Assembly: GCA_036417435.1 (NCBI GenBank)
Contig: CM070910.1
Span: forward strand, 69,162,784-69,226,783
Direction of reading: 5' to 3'
DNA from: Inia geoffrensis
Lineage: Eukaryota > Chordata > Mammalia > Artiodactyla > Iniidae
DNA length: 64,000 nucleotides
Made by a program: the position numbers and the translations under genes. Each line of letters begins with the position of its first letter. Positions within the stretch are counted from its first letter, which is position 1. A model generated the notes under the pieces. That model was not told the origin of the DNA. It ran no database searches and worked only from the letters and a program-made list of their open reading frames with translations. Positions 43,304 through 55,436 of this stretch are shown piece by piece.

Positions 43304-45669
43304 AATAGTAATAGGAACATACATATTGATAATCACCTTAAATGTGAATGGATTAAATGCTCCAACCAAAAGACACAGGCTTGGGACTTCCCTGGTGGTG
43401 CAGTGGTTGAGAGTCCGCCTACCAATGCAGGGGACACAGGTTCGTGTCCCGGTCTGGGAAGATCCGACATGCCGTGGAGCGACTGGTGCCATAAGCCATG
43501 GCCACTAAGCCTGAGTGTCCAGAGCCTGTGCTCCGCAATGGGAGAGGCCACAACAGTTAGAGGCCCACGTACCGCAAAAAAAAAAAAAAAAAAAAAGACA
43601 CAGGCTCACTGAATGGATACAAAAACAAGACCCATCTACATGCTTTCTGCAAGAGACCCACTTCAGACCTACGGACACATACAGACTGAAAGTGAGGGAA
43701 TGGAAAAAGATATTCCACGCAAATGCAAATCAAAAGAAAGCTGGTGTAGCAATACTCATATCAGATAAAATAGACTTTAAAATAAAGAACGTTATAGGAG
43801 ACAGGGAAGGATACTACATAATGCTCAAGGGATCAACTCAAGAAGAAGACATAACAATTATAAATACACATGCATCCAACATAGGAGCACCACAATACAT
43901 AAGGCAAATGCTAACAGCTAAAAAAGAGGAAGTCGACCATAACACAATAATACTGGGGGACTTTAACACCTCACTTACACCAACAGACAGATCATCCAGA
44001 CAGAAAATTAGTAAGGAAACACAGATTTAAATTACACAACAGACCAGAATTATTTAATTGATATTTATAGGACGTTCCATCCAAAAACGGTAGATTACAC
44101 CTTCTTCTCAAGTGCACATGGGACATTCTCCAGGATAGATCACATCTTGGGTCACATATCAAGCCTCAGTAAATTTAAGAAAATTGAAATCATATCAAGC
44201 GTCTTTTCTGACCACAACACTATGAGGTTAGAAATCAATTACAGGGAAAAAAAACCTAAAAAACACAGATACATGGAGGCTAAACAATATGTTACTAAAT
44301 AACATAGAGATAACTAAAGAAATCAGAGGAAATCAAAAAATACCTAGAGACAAACGACAATGTAAACATGACAATCCAAAACCTATGGGATGCAGCAAAA
44401 GGAGTTCTAAGAGGGAATTTATAGCAATACAATCCTACCTCAAGAAACAAGAAAAATCTCAAATAAACAAACTAACCTTACACCTAAAGGAACTAGAGAA
44501 GGAAAAACAAACAAAACCCAAAGTTAGTAGAAGGAAAGAAATCATAAAGATCAGAGCAGAAATAAATGAAATAGAAACAGAGGAAAAAACACCAAAGATC
44601 AATAAAACTAAAAGCTGGTTCTTTGAGAAGATAAACAAAATTGATAAACCTTTAGCCAGACCCATCTAGAAAGAGGGAGAGGACTCAAATCAATAAAATT
44701 AAAAATGAAAAAGGAGAAGTTACAACAGACACCACAGAAATACAAAGCATCCTAAGAGACTACTACAAGCAACTCTATGTCAATAAAATGGACAACCTGG
44801 AAGAAATGGACAAATTCTTAGAAAGGTATAACCTTCCAAGACTGAACCACAAAGAAATAGAAAATATGAACAGACCAATCAAAAGTTACGAAATTGAAAC
44901 TGTGATTGAAAATCTTCCAACAAAGAAAATCCAGGACCAGAGGGTTTCACAACATTTAGGGAAGATCGAACACCCATCCTTCTCAAACTCTTCCAAAAAA
45001 TTTCAAAGGAAGGAACACTCCCAAACTCATTCTACGAGGCCACCATCACCCTGATACCAAAACCAGAAAAAGATACTACAAAAAAAAGAAAATTACAGAC
45101 CAATATCACTGATGAATATAGATGCAAACATCCTCAACGAAATACTAACAAAGAGAATCCAACAACACATTAAAAGGATCATACACCATGATCAAGTGGG
45201 ATTTAACCCAGGGATGCAAGGATTCTTCAGTATACACAAATCAATCAATGTGATACACCATATTAACAAACTGAAGAATAAAAACAATATGATCATCTCA
45301 ATAGAAGCAGAAAAAACTTTTGACAAAATTCAACACCCATTTATGATAAAAAAAACTCTCCAGAAAGTGGGCAGAGAGGGAACCTACCTCAACATAATAA
45401 AAGCCATATATGACAAACCCACAGCAAGCATCTTCTCAATGGTGAAAAACTGAAAGCATTTCCTCTAAGATTAGGAACAAGACAAGGATGTCCATTCTCG
45501 CCACTATTATTCTACGTAGCTTTGGAAGTCCTAGCTACAGCAATCAGAGAAGAAAAAGAAATAAAATGAATACAAATTGGAAAAGAAGAAGTAAAACTGT
45601 CCCTGTTTGCAGATAACATGATACTATACATAAATAATCCTAAAGATGCCACCAGAAAACTACTAGAGA
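43304..45669 (+). pseudogene. L1 ORF2 (endonuclease and reverse transcriptase), copy A, broken and truncated
   Basis: ORF2p nicks target DNA and copies L1 RNA. The start codon position reads ATA near 43304. The endonuclease domain contains LQETHF (about 43644-43661) and GDFNT (about 43962), and an SDHN motif is present near 44208. The reverse-transcriptase region has the '[10 protein letters not shown]' and '[19 protein letters not shown]' blocks (45175-45280). At the catalytic site (45606-45617) the sequence is FADN instead of FADD, so one of the two essential aspartates is lost. Multiple frameshifts occur and a CHR SINE splits the early part. It is cut off about 25 codons after the active site. 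Confidence 0.9.
43382..43592 (+). mobile_element. CHR-type SINE inserted in L1 copy A
   Basis: Sense CHR SINE: 'gggacttccctggtggtgca', 'gagagtccgcctaccaatgc', 'aggttcgtgtcccggtctgg', 'gaagatccgacatgccgtgg', 'gggagaggccacaacagtta', then an A tail. Target copies aaaagacacaggct lie at 43368-43381 and 43593-43606 (14 bp, perfect). The insertion post-dates L1 copy A. Confidence 0.98.
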
Positions 45670-46905
45670 ATGTTCAGAAGATGGTGGAAGAGTAAGACAT
45701 GGAGATCACCTTCCTCCTCACAAATACATCAGAAATACATCTACACGTGGAACAACTCCTACAGAACACCTACTGAACGCTGGCAGAAGACCTCAGACCT
45801 CCCAAAAGGCAAGAAACTCCCCACGTACCTTGGTAGGGAAAAAGAAAAAAGAATAAACAGAGACAAAAGGATAGGAACGGGACCTACACCAGTGGGAGGG
45901 AGCTGTAAAGGAGGAAAGGCTTCCACACACTAGAAGCCCCTTCGTGGGCGGAGACTGTGGGTGGTGGAGGGGGAAAGCTCCAGAGCCATGGAGGAGAGCA
46001 CAGCAACAGGGGTGCGGAGGGCAAAGTGGAGAGATTCCCGCACAGAGGACCGGTGCCGACCAGCACTCACCAGCCTGAGAGGCTTGTCTGCTCACCCGCC
46101 AGGACGGGCGGGGGCTGGGAGCTGAGGCTCGGGCTTCGGTCGGATCCCAGGGAGAGGACTGGGGTTGGCTGCGTGAACACAGCCTGACGGGGCCAGTATG
46201 CCACAGCTAGCCGGGAGGGAGTCTGAGAAAAGGTCTGGAGCTGCTGAAAACACAAGGGAATTTTTCTTGCCTCTCTGTTTCCTGGTGCGTGAGGAGAGGG
46301 GATTCAGAGCCCCACTTAAAGGAGCTCCAGAGATGGGCTCGAGTCGCGGCTATCTGTGTGCACACCAGAGACGGGCATGAGACAATAAGGCTGCTGCTGC
46401 CGCCACCAAGAAGCCTGTGTGCAAGCACGGGTCACTCTCGACACCTCGCCTCCCAGGAGCCTGTGCAGCCCGCCACTGCCAGGGTCCCATGATCCAGGGA
46501 CAACTTCCCCAGGAGAACACACGACAAGCCTCAGGCTGGTACAACATCATGCCGGCCTCTGCCGCTGCAGGCTCGCCCCGCATCCGTTCCCCTCCCTCCC
46601 CCCGGCCTGAGTGAGTCAGAGCCCCCAAATCAGCTGCTCATTTAACCCTGTCCTGTCTGAGTGAAGAACAGATGCCCTCAGGCAACCTACATACAGAAGC
46701 GGGGCCAAATCCAAAGCTGAACCCCAGGAGCTGTGCAAACAAAGAAGAGAAAGGGAAATCTCTCCCAGCAGCCTCAGGAGCAGCGGATTAAAGCTCCACA
46801 GTCAAGTTGATATACCCTGCATTGGTGGAAAACCTGAACAGACAACAAATCATCCCAAATTGAGGAGGTAGACTTTGGGAGCAAAGATTATATATAAATA
46901 TATAA

Positions 46906-46936
<31 letters not shown>

Positions 46937-47738
46937 TATTTCCCTTTTTTGTGCGTGTGTATGTGTATGATTCTGTGTGTGATTTTGTCTGTATAGCTTT
47001 GCTTTTACCATTTGTCCTAGGGTTCTGTCTGTCCTTTTCTTCTTTTTTTTTTAGTATAGTTTTCAGTGCTAGATATCATTGGTGGATTTGTTTTTTGGTC
47101 TGGTTGTTCTCTTCTTTCTTTCTTTCTTTTTAAAAAATTACTTAAAATTTTTTTCATTAATTATTTTCTTTTTTATTTTAATAACTTATTTTATTTTATC
47201 TTTTTCTTTCTTTCTTTCTCGTTTTCTCCCTTTTATTCTGAGCTGTGTGGAGGACAGGTCTTGGTGCTCCAGCCAGGCGTCAGGGCTGTGCCTCTGAGGT
47301 GGGAGAGCCAACTTCAGGACACTGTTCCACAAGAGACCTCCCAGCTCCACCTAATATCAAATGGCGAAAATCTCCCAGAGATCTCCATCTTAATGCCAAG
47401 ACCCAGCTCCACTCAATGATGAGCAAGCTACAGTGCAGGACACCCTATGCCAAACAACTAGCAAGACAGGAACACAACCACAGCCTTAGCAGAGAGGCTG
47501 CTTAAAATCATAATAAGGTCACCAACACCCCAAAACACACCACCAGACATGACCCTACCCACCAGAAAGACAAGATCCTGCCTCATGCACCAGAAAACAG
47601 GCACTAGTACTCTCCACCAGGAAGCCTACACAACCCATTGAAGCAACCTTAACCACTGGGGGCAGACACCAAAAACAATGGAAACTACGAACCTGCAGCC
47701 TGTAAAAATAAGACCCCAAACACAGTAAGTTAAGCAAA
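45670..47738 (+). promoter_or_regulatory. L1 5' UTR (internal promoter region), copy B
   Basis: About 2.07 kb, clearly more GC- and CpG-rich than its surroundings in its first 1.1 kb ('aggggtgcggagggcaaagt', 'gaggctcgggcttcggtcgg', 'tgccggcctctgccgctgca'), followed by a T- and TA-rich part (46886-47225), then 'ctgtgtggaggacaggtctt'. The 5' UTR of L1 carries an internal RNA polymerase II promoter in its start region, and usually an antisense one. Remaining activity is unknown. Numerous open frames here reflect base composition and are not genes. Confidence 0.85.
46886..46940 (+). repeat. AT-rich microsatellite in the L1 5' UTR
   Basis: A 'tataaatataaatataaata' run followed by about 10 TA units, expanded relative to the short T-rich spacer normally seen here. 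Confidence 0.85.
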
Positions 47739-48625
47739 ATGAGAAGAAAAAGAAACACACAGCAGATGAAAGACCAAGGTAAAAACCCACCAGACCTAAC
47801 AAATGAAGAGGAAATAGGCAGTCTACCTGAAAAAGAACTCAGAATAATGATAGTAAAGATGATCCAAAATCTTCAAAATTGAATGGAGAAAATATAAAAA
47901 AAATTTAACAAGGACCTAGAATAACTAAAGAGCAAACAATGATGAACAACAAAATAAATGAAATTAAAAATTCTCTAGACGAAATCAATAGCAGAATAAC
48001 TGAGGCAGAAGAATGGATACGTGACCTGGAAGATAAAATAGTTGAAATAACTACTGCGGAGCAGAATAGAGAAAAAAGAATGAAAAGAATTGAGGACAGT
48101 CTCAGAGACCTCTGGGACAATATTAAACACCCAACATTCTAATTACAGGGGTCCCAGAAGAAGAAGAGAAAAAGAAAGGGACTGAGAAAATATTTTAAGA
48201 TTTCAGTTGAAAATTTCCCTAATATGGGAAACGAAATAGTAAATCAAGTCCAGGAAGCACAGAGAGTCCCATACAGGATAAATCCAAGGAGAAACACGCC
48301 AAGACACATATTAATCAAACTATCAACAATTAAATACAAAGAAAAAATATTAAAAGCAGCAAGGGAAAAACAACAAATAACATACAAGGGAATCCCCATA
48401 AGGTTAACAGCTGATCTCTCAGCAGAAACTCTGCAAGCCAGAAGGGAGTGGCAGGACATATTTAAAGTGATTAAAGGGAAAAACCTACAACCAAGATTAC
48501 TCTATCCAGCAAGGATCTAATTAAGATTTGACAGAGAAATTAAAACCTTTACAGACACGCAAAAATTAAGGGAATTCAGCACAACCAAACCAGCTTTACA
48601 ACAAATGCTAAAGGAACTTCTCTAG
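47739..48625 (+). pseudogene. L1 ORF1, copy B, with stops
   Basis: ATG at 47739 begins MRRKRNTQQMKDQGKN, a different N-terminus from copy A (MKRQRTMYQM), so the two come from different L1 subfamilies. An in-frame TGA near 47879 and further stops near 47895-47925 cut the coiled-coil part. The rest reads 'SLDEINSRITEAEEWIRDLE' (coiled coil) and 'RINPRRNTPRHILIKL' then 'GIPIRLTADLSAETLQARRE' (RRM and C-terminal domains), with a frameshift near 48142-48224. It ends at the TAG at 48623. No functional ORF1p is possible. Confidence 0.9.
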
Positions 48626-48683
48626 GCAGGAAACACAAGAGAAGGAAAAGACCTACAATAACAAACCCAAAACAATTAAGAAA

Positions 48684-51600
48684 GTGGGAATAGGAACATA
48701 CATATTGATAATTACCTTAAATGTGAATGGATGAAATGCTCCAACCAAAAGACATAGACTGGCTGAATGGATACAAAAACAAGACCCATATATATGCTGT
48801 CTACAAGAGACCCACTTCAGAACTAGGGACACATACAGACTGAAAGTGAGGGGATGGAAAAAGATGTTCCATGCAAATGGAAATCAAAAGAAAGCTGGAG
48901 TAGCAATTCTCATATCAGACAAAATAGACATTAAAAAAAAGACTATTACAACAGACAAAGAAGGACACTACATAATGATCAAGGGATCAATCCAGGAAGA
49001 AGAAATAACAATTGTATATATTTATGCACCCTACATAGGAGCATCTCAATACATAAGGCAAATACTAACAGCCATAAAAGGGGAAATCGACAGTAACGCA
49101 ATCATAGTAGGGGACTTTAACACCCCACTTTCACCAATGGACAGATCATCCAAAATGAAAATAAGGAAACACAAGCTTTAAACAATACATTAAACAAGAT
49201 GGGCTTAATTGATATTTATAAGACATTCCTTCCAAAAATAACAGAACACACATTCTTCTCGAGTGCTCATGGAACATTCTCCAGGACAGATGATATCTTG
49301 GGTCACAAATCAAGCCTTGGTAAATTTAAGAAAATTGAAATCGTATCAAGTATTTTTTCTGACCACAACACTATGAGACTAGATATCAATTACAGGAAAA
49401 AATCTGTAAGAAATACAAACACATGGAGGCTAAACAACACACTACTTAATAACCAAGAGATCACTGAAGAAATCAAAGGGTAAATCAAAAAATACCTAGA
49501 AACAAATGACAATGAAAACACAACGACACAAAACCTATGGGATGCAGCAAAAGCAGTTCTAAGAGGGAAGCTTATAGCTATACAAGCCTACCTTAAGAAA
49601 CAAGAAACATCTCAAATAAACAACCTAACCTTACACCTAAAGTAATTAGAGAAAAAAGAACAAAAAAACCCCAGAGTTAGCAGAAGGAAAGAAATCATAA
49701 AGATCAGATCAGAAAGAAATGAAAAATAAATGAAGGAAATGATAGCAAAGATAAATAAAACTAAAAGCAGGTTCTTTGAGAAGATAAACAAAATTGATAA
49801 AACATTAGCCAGACTTATCAAGAAAAGAAGGGAGAAGACTCAAATCAATAGAATTAAAAATGAAAAAGGAGAAGTAACAACTGACACTGCAGAAATACAA
49901 AGGATCATGAGAGATTACTACAAGCAACTCTATGCCAATAAAATGGACAACCTGGAAGAAATTGACAAATTCTTAGAAATTCACAACCTTCCAAGACTGA
50001 ACCAGGAAGAAATAGAAAATATGAACAGACCAATCACAAGCACTGAAATTAAAACTGTGATTAAAAATCTTCCAACAAACTAAAGCCCAGGACCAGATGG
50101 CTTCACGGGCGAATTCTATCAAACATTTAGAGAACAGCTAACACCTATCCTTCTCAAACTCTTCCAAAATATAGCAGAGGGAGGAACACTCCCGAACTCA
50201 TTCTACGAGGCCATCATCACCTTGATACCAAAACCAGACAAAGATGTCACAAGGAAAGAAAACTACAGGCCAATATCACTGATGAACATAGATGCAAAAA
50301 TCCTCAACAAAATACTAGCAAACAGAATCCAACAACACATTAAAAGGATCATACACCATGATCAAGTAGGGTTTATCCCAGGAATGCAAGGATTCTTCAA
50401 TATACACAAATCAATCAATGTGATACACCATATTAACAAATTGAAGGAGAAAAACCATATGATCATCTCAATAGATGCAGAGAAAGCTTTCAACAAAATT
50501 CAATACCCATTTATGATAAAAACCCTTCAGAAAGTAGGCATAGAAGGAACTTACCTCAACATAATAAGCCCATATATGACAAAACGACAGCCAACATCAT
50601 CCTCAATGGTGAAAAACTGAAACCATTTCCACTAAGATCAGGAACAAGACAAGGCTGCCCACTCTCACCACTACTATTCAACATATGCAAAACTTTTGAA
50701 AGTTTTAGCCACTGCAATCAGAGAAGAAAAAGAAATAAAAGGAATCCAAATCGGAAAAGAAGAAGTAAAGCTGTCACTGTTTGCAGATGACATGATACTA
50801 TACATAGAGAATCCTAAAGATGCTACCAGAAAACTACTAGAGCTAATCAATGAATTTGCTAAAGTAGCAGGATACAAAATTAATGCACAGAAATCTCTGG
50901 CATTCCTATACACTAATGATGAAAACTCTGTAAGTGAAATTAAGAAAACACTCCCATTTACCATTGCAACAGAAAGAATAAAATACCTAGAAATAAACCT
51001 ACCTAGGGAGACAAAAGACCTGTATGCAGAAAACTAAAAGACACTGATGAAAGAAATTAAAGATGATACAGACAGATTGAGAGGTATACCATGTTCTTGG
51101 ATTGGAAGAACTAACATTGTGAAAATGAGTATACTACGCAAAGCAATCTACAGATTCAATGCAATCCCTGTCAAACTACTACTGGCATTTTTCACAGAAC
51201 CTGAACAAAAAATTTCACAATTTGTATGGAAACACAAAAGACCCCAAATAGCTAAAGCAATCTTGAGAAAGAAAAACGGAACTGGAGGAATCAGGCTCCC
51301 AGACTTCAGTAATCAAGATAGTATGGTACTGGCACAAAAACAGAAAGATAGATCAATGGAACAGGATAGAAAGCCCAGAGAAAAGCCTAGGCACATATGG
51401 TCACCTTATCTTTGACAAAGGAGGCAAGATTATACAATGGAGAAAACACAGCCTCTTCAATTAGTGGTGCTGGGAAAACTGGACAGCTACATGTAAAGGA
51501 ATGAAATTAGAACATTCCCTAAAGCCATACCCAAAAATAAACTCCAAATGGATTAAAGATCTAAATGGCCAGACACCATCAAACTCCTAGAGGAAAATAT

Positions 51601-52477
51601 AGGCAGAACACTCTATGACATAAATCGCAGCAAGAACCTTTGTGACCCACCTCCTAGAGAAATGGAAATAAAAACAAAAATAAACAAATGGGACCTAATG
51701 AAACTTCAAAGCTTTTGCACAGCAAAGGAAATTCTAAACAAGATGAAAAGACAACCCTCAGAATGGAAGAAAATATTTGCAAACGAATCAATGTACAAAA
51801 GATTAATCTCCAAAATATATAAACAGTTCATGCAGCTCAATATTAAAAAAGCAAACAACCCAATCAAAAAATGGGCAGAAGACCTAAATAGACATTTCTC
51901 CAAAGAAGGCATACAGATGGCCAAGAGGCACATGAAAAGCTGCTCAACATCAGTAATTATTAGAGAAATGCAAATTAAAACTACAGTGAGGTATCACCTC
52001 ACACTGGTTAGAATGGGCATCATCAGAAAGTCTACAAAGAACAAATGCTGGAGAGGTTGTGGAGAAAAGGGAACCCTCTTGCACTGTTGGTGGGAATGTA
52101 AATTAGTGCAGCCACTATGGAGAACAGTATGGAGTTTCCTTAAAAAAACTAAAAATAGAATTACCATATGATCCAGCAATCCCACTACTGGGCATATACC
52201 CTGAGAAAACCATAATTCAAAAAGACACATGCACTCCAATGTTTACTGCAGCACTGTTTACATAGCCAGGTCATGGAAGCAACCTAAATGCCCATCGACA
52301 GACGAATGGATAAAGATGTGGTACATGTATAGAATCGAATATTACTCAGCCATAAAAAGGAATGAAATTGGGTCATTTGTTGAGACGTGGGTGGACCTAG
52401 AGACTGTCATACAGAGTGAAGTAAGTAAGAAAAAGAAAAACAAATATTGTATATTAACACATATATGTGGAATCTAG
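48684..52477 (+). pseudogene. L1 ORF2, copy B, few disruptions
   Basis: About 3.8 kb, near the usual ORF2 length of roughly 1,275 codons. The endonuclease domain shows LQETHF (48801-48818), GDFNT (49110-49124) and, after a frameshift between 49124 and 49199, SDHN (49358-49369). The reverse-transcriptase domain keeps '[17 protein letters not shown]' and an intact FADD site (50780-50791). The C-terminal Cys/His knuckle CWRGC...HCWWEC (52046-52099) is present. Stops near 49482 and 50081-50083 and small frameshifts, for example near 50565 and 50685, inactivate it. Part of the downstream half may come from copy A by recombination. Confidence 0.92.
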
Positions 52478-52684
52478 AAAAATGGTACAGATCAACCGGT
52501 TTGCAGGGCAGAAATAGAGACACAGATGTAGAGAACAAACGTATGGACACCAAGGGGGGAAAGTGGGGGGTGGGGGTGGGGGTGGGATGAATTGGGAGAT
52601 TGGGATTGACATGTATACACCGATGTGGATAAAATGGATGACTAATAAGAACATGCTGTATAAAAAAAATTAAATTTTTAAAAA
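52478..52684 (+). mobile_element. L1 3' UTR and tail
   Basis: 'ccggtttgcagggcagaaat', 'agagaacaaacgtatggaca', a G-rich run (52554-52587), 'gattgacatgtatacaccga' and 'atgctgtataaaaaaaatta' are characteristic of one cetartiodactyl L1 3' UTR subfamily. This differs from the 'accacctataggggtgggat' type at 40658. The tail is A- and T-rich. Confidence 0.9.
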
Positions 52685-52697
52685 AAGGTTTGAATCC

Positions 52698-53602
52698 CAA
52701 GTGAGCATTGCCACAATGTGCATCTAAATCTGCCTATTCAGATGATGACAGTTGGAGACTAACTTGCCTCTTTTTCTATCCCCTTGAACAGTCAGTGGGA
52801 GAATTTACTATCATGTATATTACCAGCTACATCCAGCTGATCAAAGATATGCAGAGAGTTGGCTATTACACCTTCATATCAAAGGTGAGAGATTGGAAGA
52901 GAGGCAAAAATTGGTGCCATGTTTGGTTTTTTTTTGGTCCACTGCATCCTTAATAAATTGGTCCTTTTAAAGGAATGTGTTATTGTGTGTTTACCTCTAT
53001 TGGTGCAACATAGGTAGGTTAAGGAAGTAGGAATAGACTTCAGGCAGGGCTGAAGCTTGGGCCTTTTAGGGGATTACACACCAGGAAAACTGACCTGGAA
53101 AACCTAATTTCAGTTTTTTCATTCTCCAGAAAAGTGCTGGGGTTGTTAATTGTTGCTTTCCCTGGGACCACAGGCTTGTAGAGGATCTTCTGGATGGCTG
53201 GGGATTAGGAGGGCAAGACAGTACACATCACTTCATGAGAATCACAAAGGGAGTCTTGGAAGACTCCACGTCCAAAGGGATCCTCAGCCCATTAAGTGGA
53301 ACCATCTTCAGTGGGGTATTTTGTGAGACGTAAGGGCCAGGGAGACTTGTCTCTCTGACAGGGAGAAGGCTGTTGTGTTCCCACTGCACGTAGTAGCAGC
53401 TGACTCTTGTGTTCTCACTAGAGGTGTCTGTTGTTTGTTGGTGTCTTTCAATCAACTGTGCAATCCTTTTCTTCCTGGAACTCACCTAGGTGGCACCCAG
53501 AGCCTCGTCCAGTTATTTAGCAGATATTTATGGATTCCCTTCCATGGACGGGCACTGCATGGCCTTATCTGGACAGTATCACAGACATGCATGCAGTAGT
53601 GG
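52698..53602. other. No gene recognised
   Basis: Single-copy DNA to the right of the L1 composite. Open frames at 52708-52953 and 53228-53485 show no domain I recognise. Confidence 0.4.
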
Positions 53603-53845
53603 CTATAGAGGGAGGGGTTGAGAACACAGGCAGACTTGGGTTGGAATCCCAATTCTGTTACCTACTAGCTATTTGACTACTGTGAGTTTTTGCACCTATA
53701 GAAAGAAGATAATCCTTCACTGGATTGTCAAAGGAACTAAATGAAATAATGAACACAAGGGACCGAGCAGCAGTGTCTGGCATATCATAAGAGTTCAATG
53801 AAGTGTAGATATCATTTCATTGTTATTGTTATAATTATTTCTAAA
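53603..53845 (+). repeat. MIR SINE, nearly complete
   Basis: Sense MIR from the tRNA-related head to the tail: 'gacttgggttggaatcccaa', 'ttctgttacctactagctat', 'aaggaactaaatgaaataat', 'agtgtctggcatatcataag' and 'agttcaatgaagtgtagata'. Confidence 0.9.
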
Positions 53846-53849
53846 CACC

Positions 53850-54960
53850 CCCTCTGAGCTCTTGTCCAATATTTCCAACCACCTAGAGTTCTCTCTCCCT
53901 AGATATCCTCTGTAAGTACCTCAAACTCACTATTTCCAAAATGGAACCCATTAGCATTCTCAGGAAATTCATTCCTTTTTTCCTTATCTTAGTATTTCCA
54001 TCTGCTATTATCTTTATGGACAAATAAATTATCTGGAGGCCACCTTTGACTCCTGTTTCCTCTTTACTCCAAAATTAAATATCATCTATTCTGTCCTTTT
54101 TAACTCATAAATACCTTCCCCTCTCTCCATTCCAACTTGCACTGCCCTGCTTTACACTTTCATTCTCTCTTTCCTGCATTGCCCCTAGGTACAGCTTCTG
54201 TAAATATTTCTAAATAATGCCGATTTTAACTACTTTGTCCCGTTGTGTCCACAACCACATTAGTACTTGTTGAACCGTGTTCTAATTTTTTAATTCAAGA
54301 AATGCAGCCTCCTTACTGGTCTCCAGCCACCAATCTCTACCTTTTCTAAATCATGTGTTTCTCTGCCTCCAGAATGGTCATTTAAAAAAAATCTGATGAT
54401 ACTGCTCCAAATCATAAATACCTTCAGGAGCTTCCTATTATTTCAAATTCCACTCAAGGTGTGGAAAACCATCCACTACCAATCCCCACATTCACTTTTG
54501 AGCCCCATTCTCCTACCAAACCTATGTCTATGCGTCCTATATACACTCTAGCCATATAGAGCCAGAATTTTCAAGGCAGGGAGCCTTCCCCATGTCGCCT
54601 CGACCTCGGATCCCTTCCCCATCCTGTGCCCCCTCCTGTCTTTCCTCCAATTGCCATCAATTCTTTCCTCATTCTACAAAAGTCACTTCCTCTGTGAAGA
54701 CTTCCAAAACTTTTCTTCCAAGGATATTTAGCCACTTTTGCCTCTGGCCTCATATGGTAAAATACTCTACCACAGGGTCATTACAGAACAAGTCCTTCTG
54801 TGTCTGACTCTCCCGTGAGACTTTGAGTGTCTCTCCTACTAGACTGGGAGCTCTGCAGGGGCAGGTCTTTGCTCACTTCTTCATATTGACAACATGTAGT
54901 TGATCTTTGGTAAATGTTTGATGTATGAAAGGATGGATGAATGAAAAGTTTAATCAAGCT
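53850..54960 (+). repeat. Long L2 LINE 3' region, sense
   Basis: About 1.1 kb in sense L2 order: 'tacctcaaactcactatttc', 'cctccttactggtctccagc', 'tctgatgatactgctccaaa', 'accttcaggagcttcctatt', 'cattctcctaccaaacctat', 'tcacttcctctgtgaagact' and 'ctagactgggagctctgcag', ending 'ttggtaaatgtttgatgtat' with 'gaaaggatggatga'. This is the longest L2 in the window and is strongly diverged. Confidence 0.85.
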
Positions 54961-55436
54961 GGAGGCAGCGTGCTCTGGGCTCATTTGGGAGGGAAATGAA
55001 GGACACTCGTTGGTGTTCTGTAGTTGGGAGGAAAGTAGCATCTCAAAGAGTAACAGATTTTACAAATCAAAGCATAGCCTTCTTCTTTCTCCTATGAGAA
55101 GCACACTGAGAATTAAATCATCACTAAATGAGGCACAATCATCATTAAATCTTCAAGGAGCCAAAGGCCTGTGGAGTCCAAGCATAACAGAAAGGTCTTA
55201 GGGAACACTATGTGCAGGTCTTAGGAAGACAAACAAGAGGAAGCGAGGGCCAGTGCTCTGGGTCATTTGCATAAGGCTTTGGGCAACTACTTGGTCACTT
55301 GAGGACAACTGACTGCCTAGGTAGAAAGGTATGAGTGGACATTCTTCCCTTAATGGTAAGAATTAAGGGATATATCATTCTGAGCCAAGAGAAGTGCTTC
55401 CTCTCCAAGCTAGTTCTATTACATAAGGGGTATATT
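54961..55436. other. No gene recognised
   Basis: No repeat or exon recognised. Confidence 0.4.

Larger units (their letters stand above)
42247..45669 (+). mobile_element. L1 copy A: ORF1 and 5' two-thirds of ORF2, 3' end missing
   Basis: Begins about 85 bp upstream of ORF1 ('ccaccagagggcagacagca') and runs collinearly through ORF1 and ORF2 until 'aaaactactagag' (ending near 45668), where a second L1 starts. A CHR SINE is inserted at 43382-43592. Lacking the 3' end is abnormal, since reverse transcription starts there. The left flank aaggtttggatcc (42234-42246) has its partner aaggtttgaatcc only after the second L1 (52685-52697). Both ORFs are broken. Confidence 0.93.
45670..52684 (+). mobile_element. 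L1 copy B: nearly full length with 5' UTR, ORF1, ORF2 and 3' UTR
   Basis: Runs about 7 kb from the L1 5' end (a 'cagaagatggtggaagagta' start) through a GC-rich 5' UTR (45670-47738), ORF1 (47739-48625), ORF2 (about 48684-52477) and a short 3' UTR ending in an A-rich tail. No target-site duplication matches its own left junction inside copy A. The duplication that fits the right end belongs to copy A's left edge. The 3' part may therefore derive from copy A by recombination. Confidence 0.95.

Noticed and set aside
45793..46628. Many GC-rich open frames between 45.8 and 46.6 kb
   Set aside because: These all lie in the L1 5' UTR, which is GC-rich and noncoding in this family.
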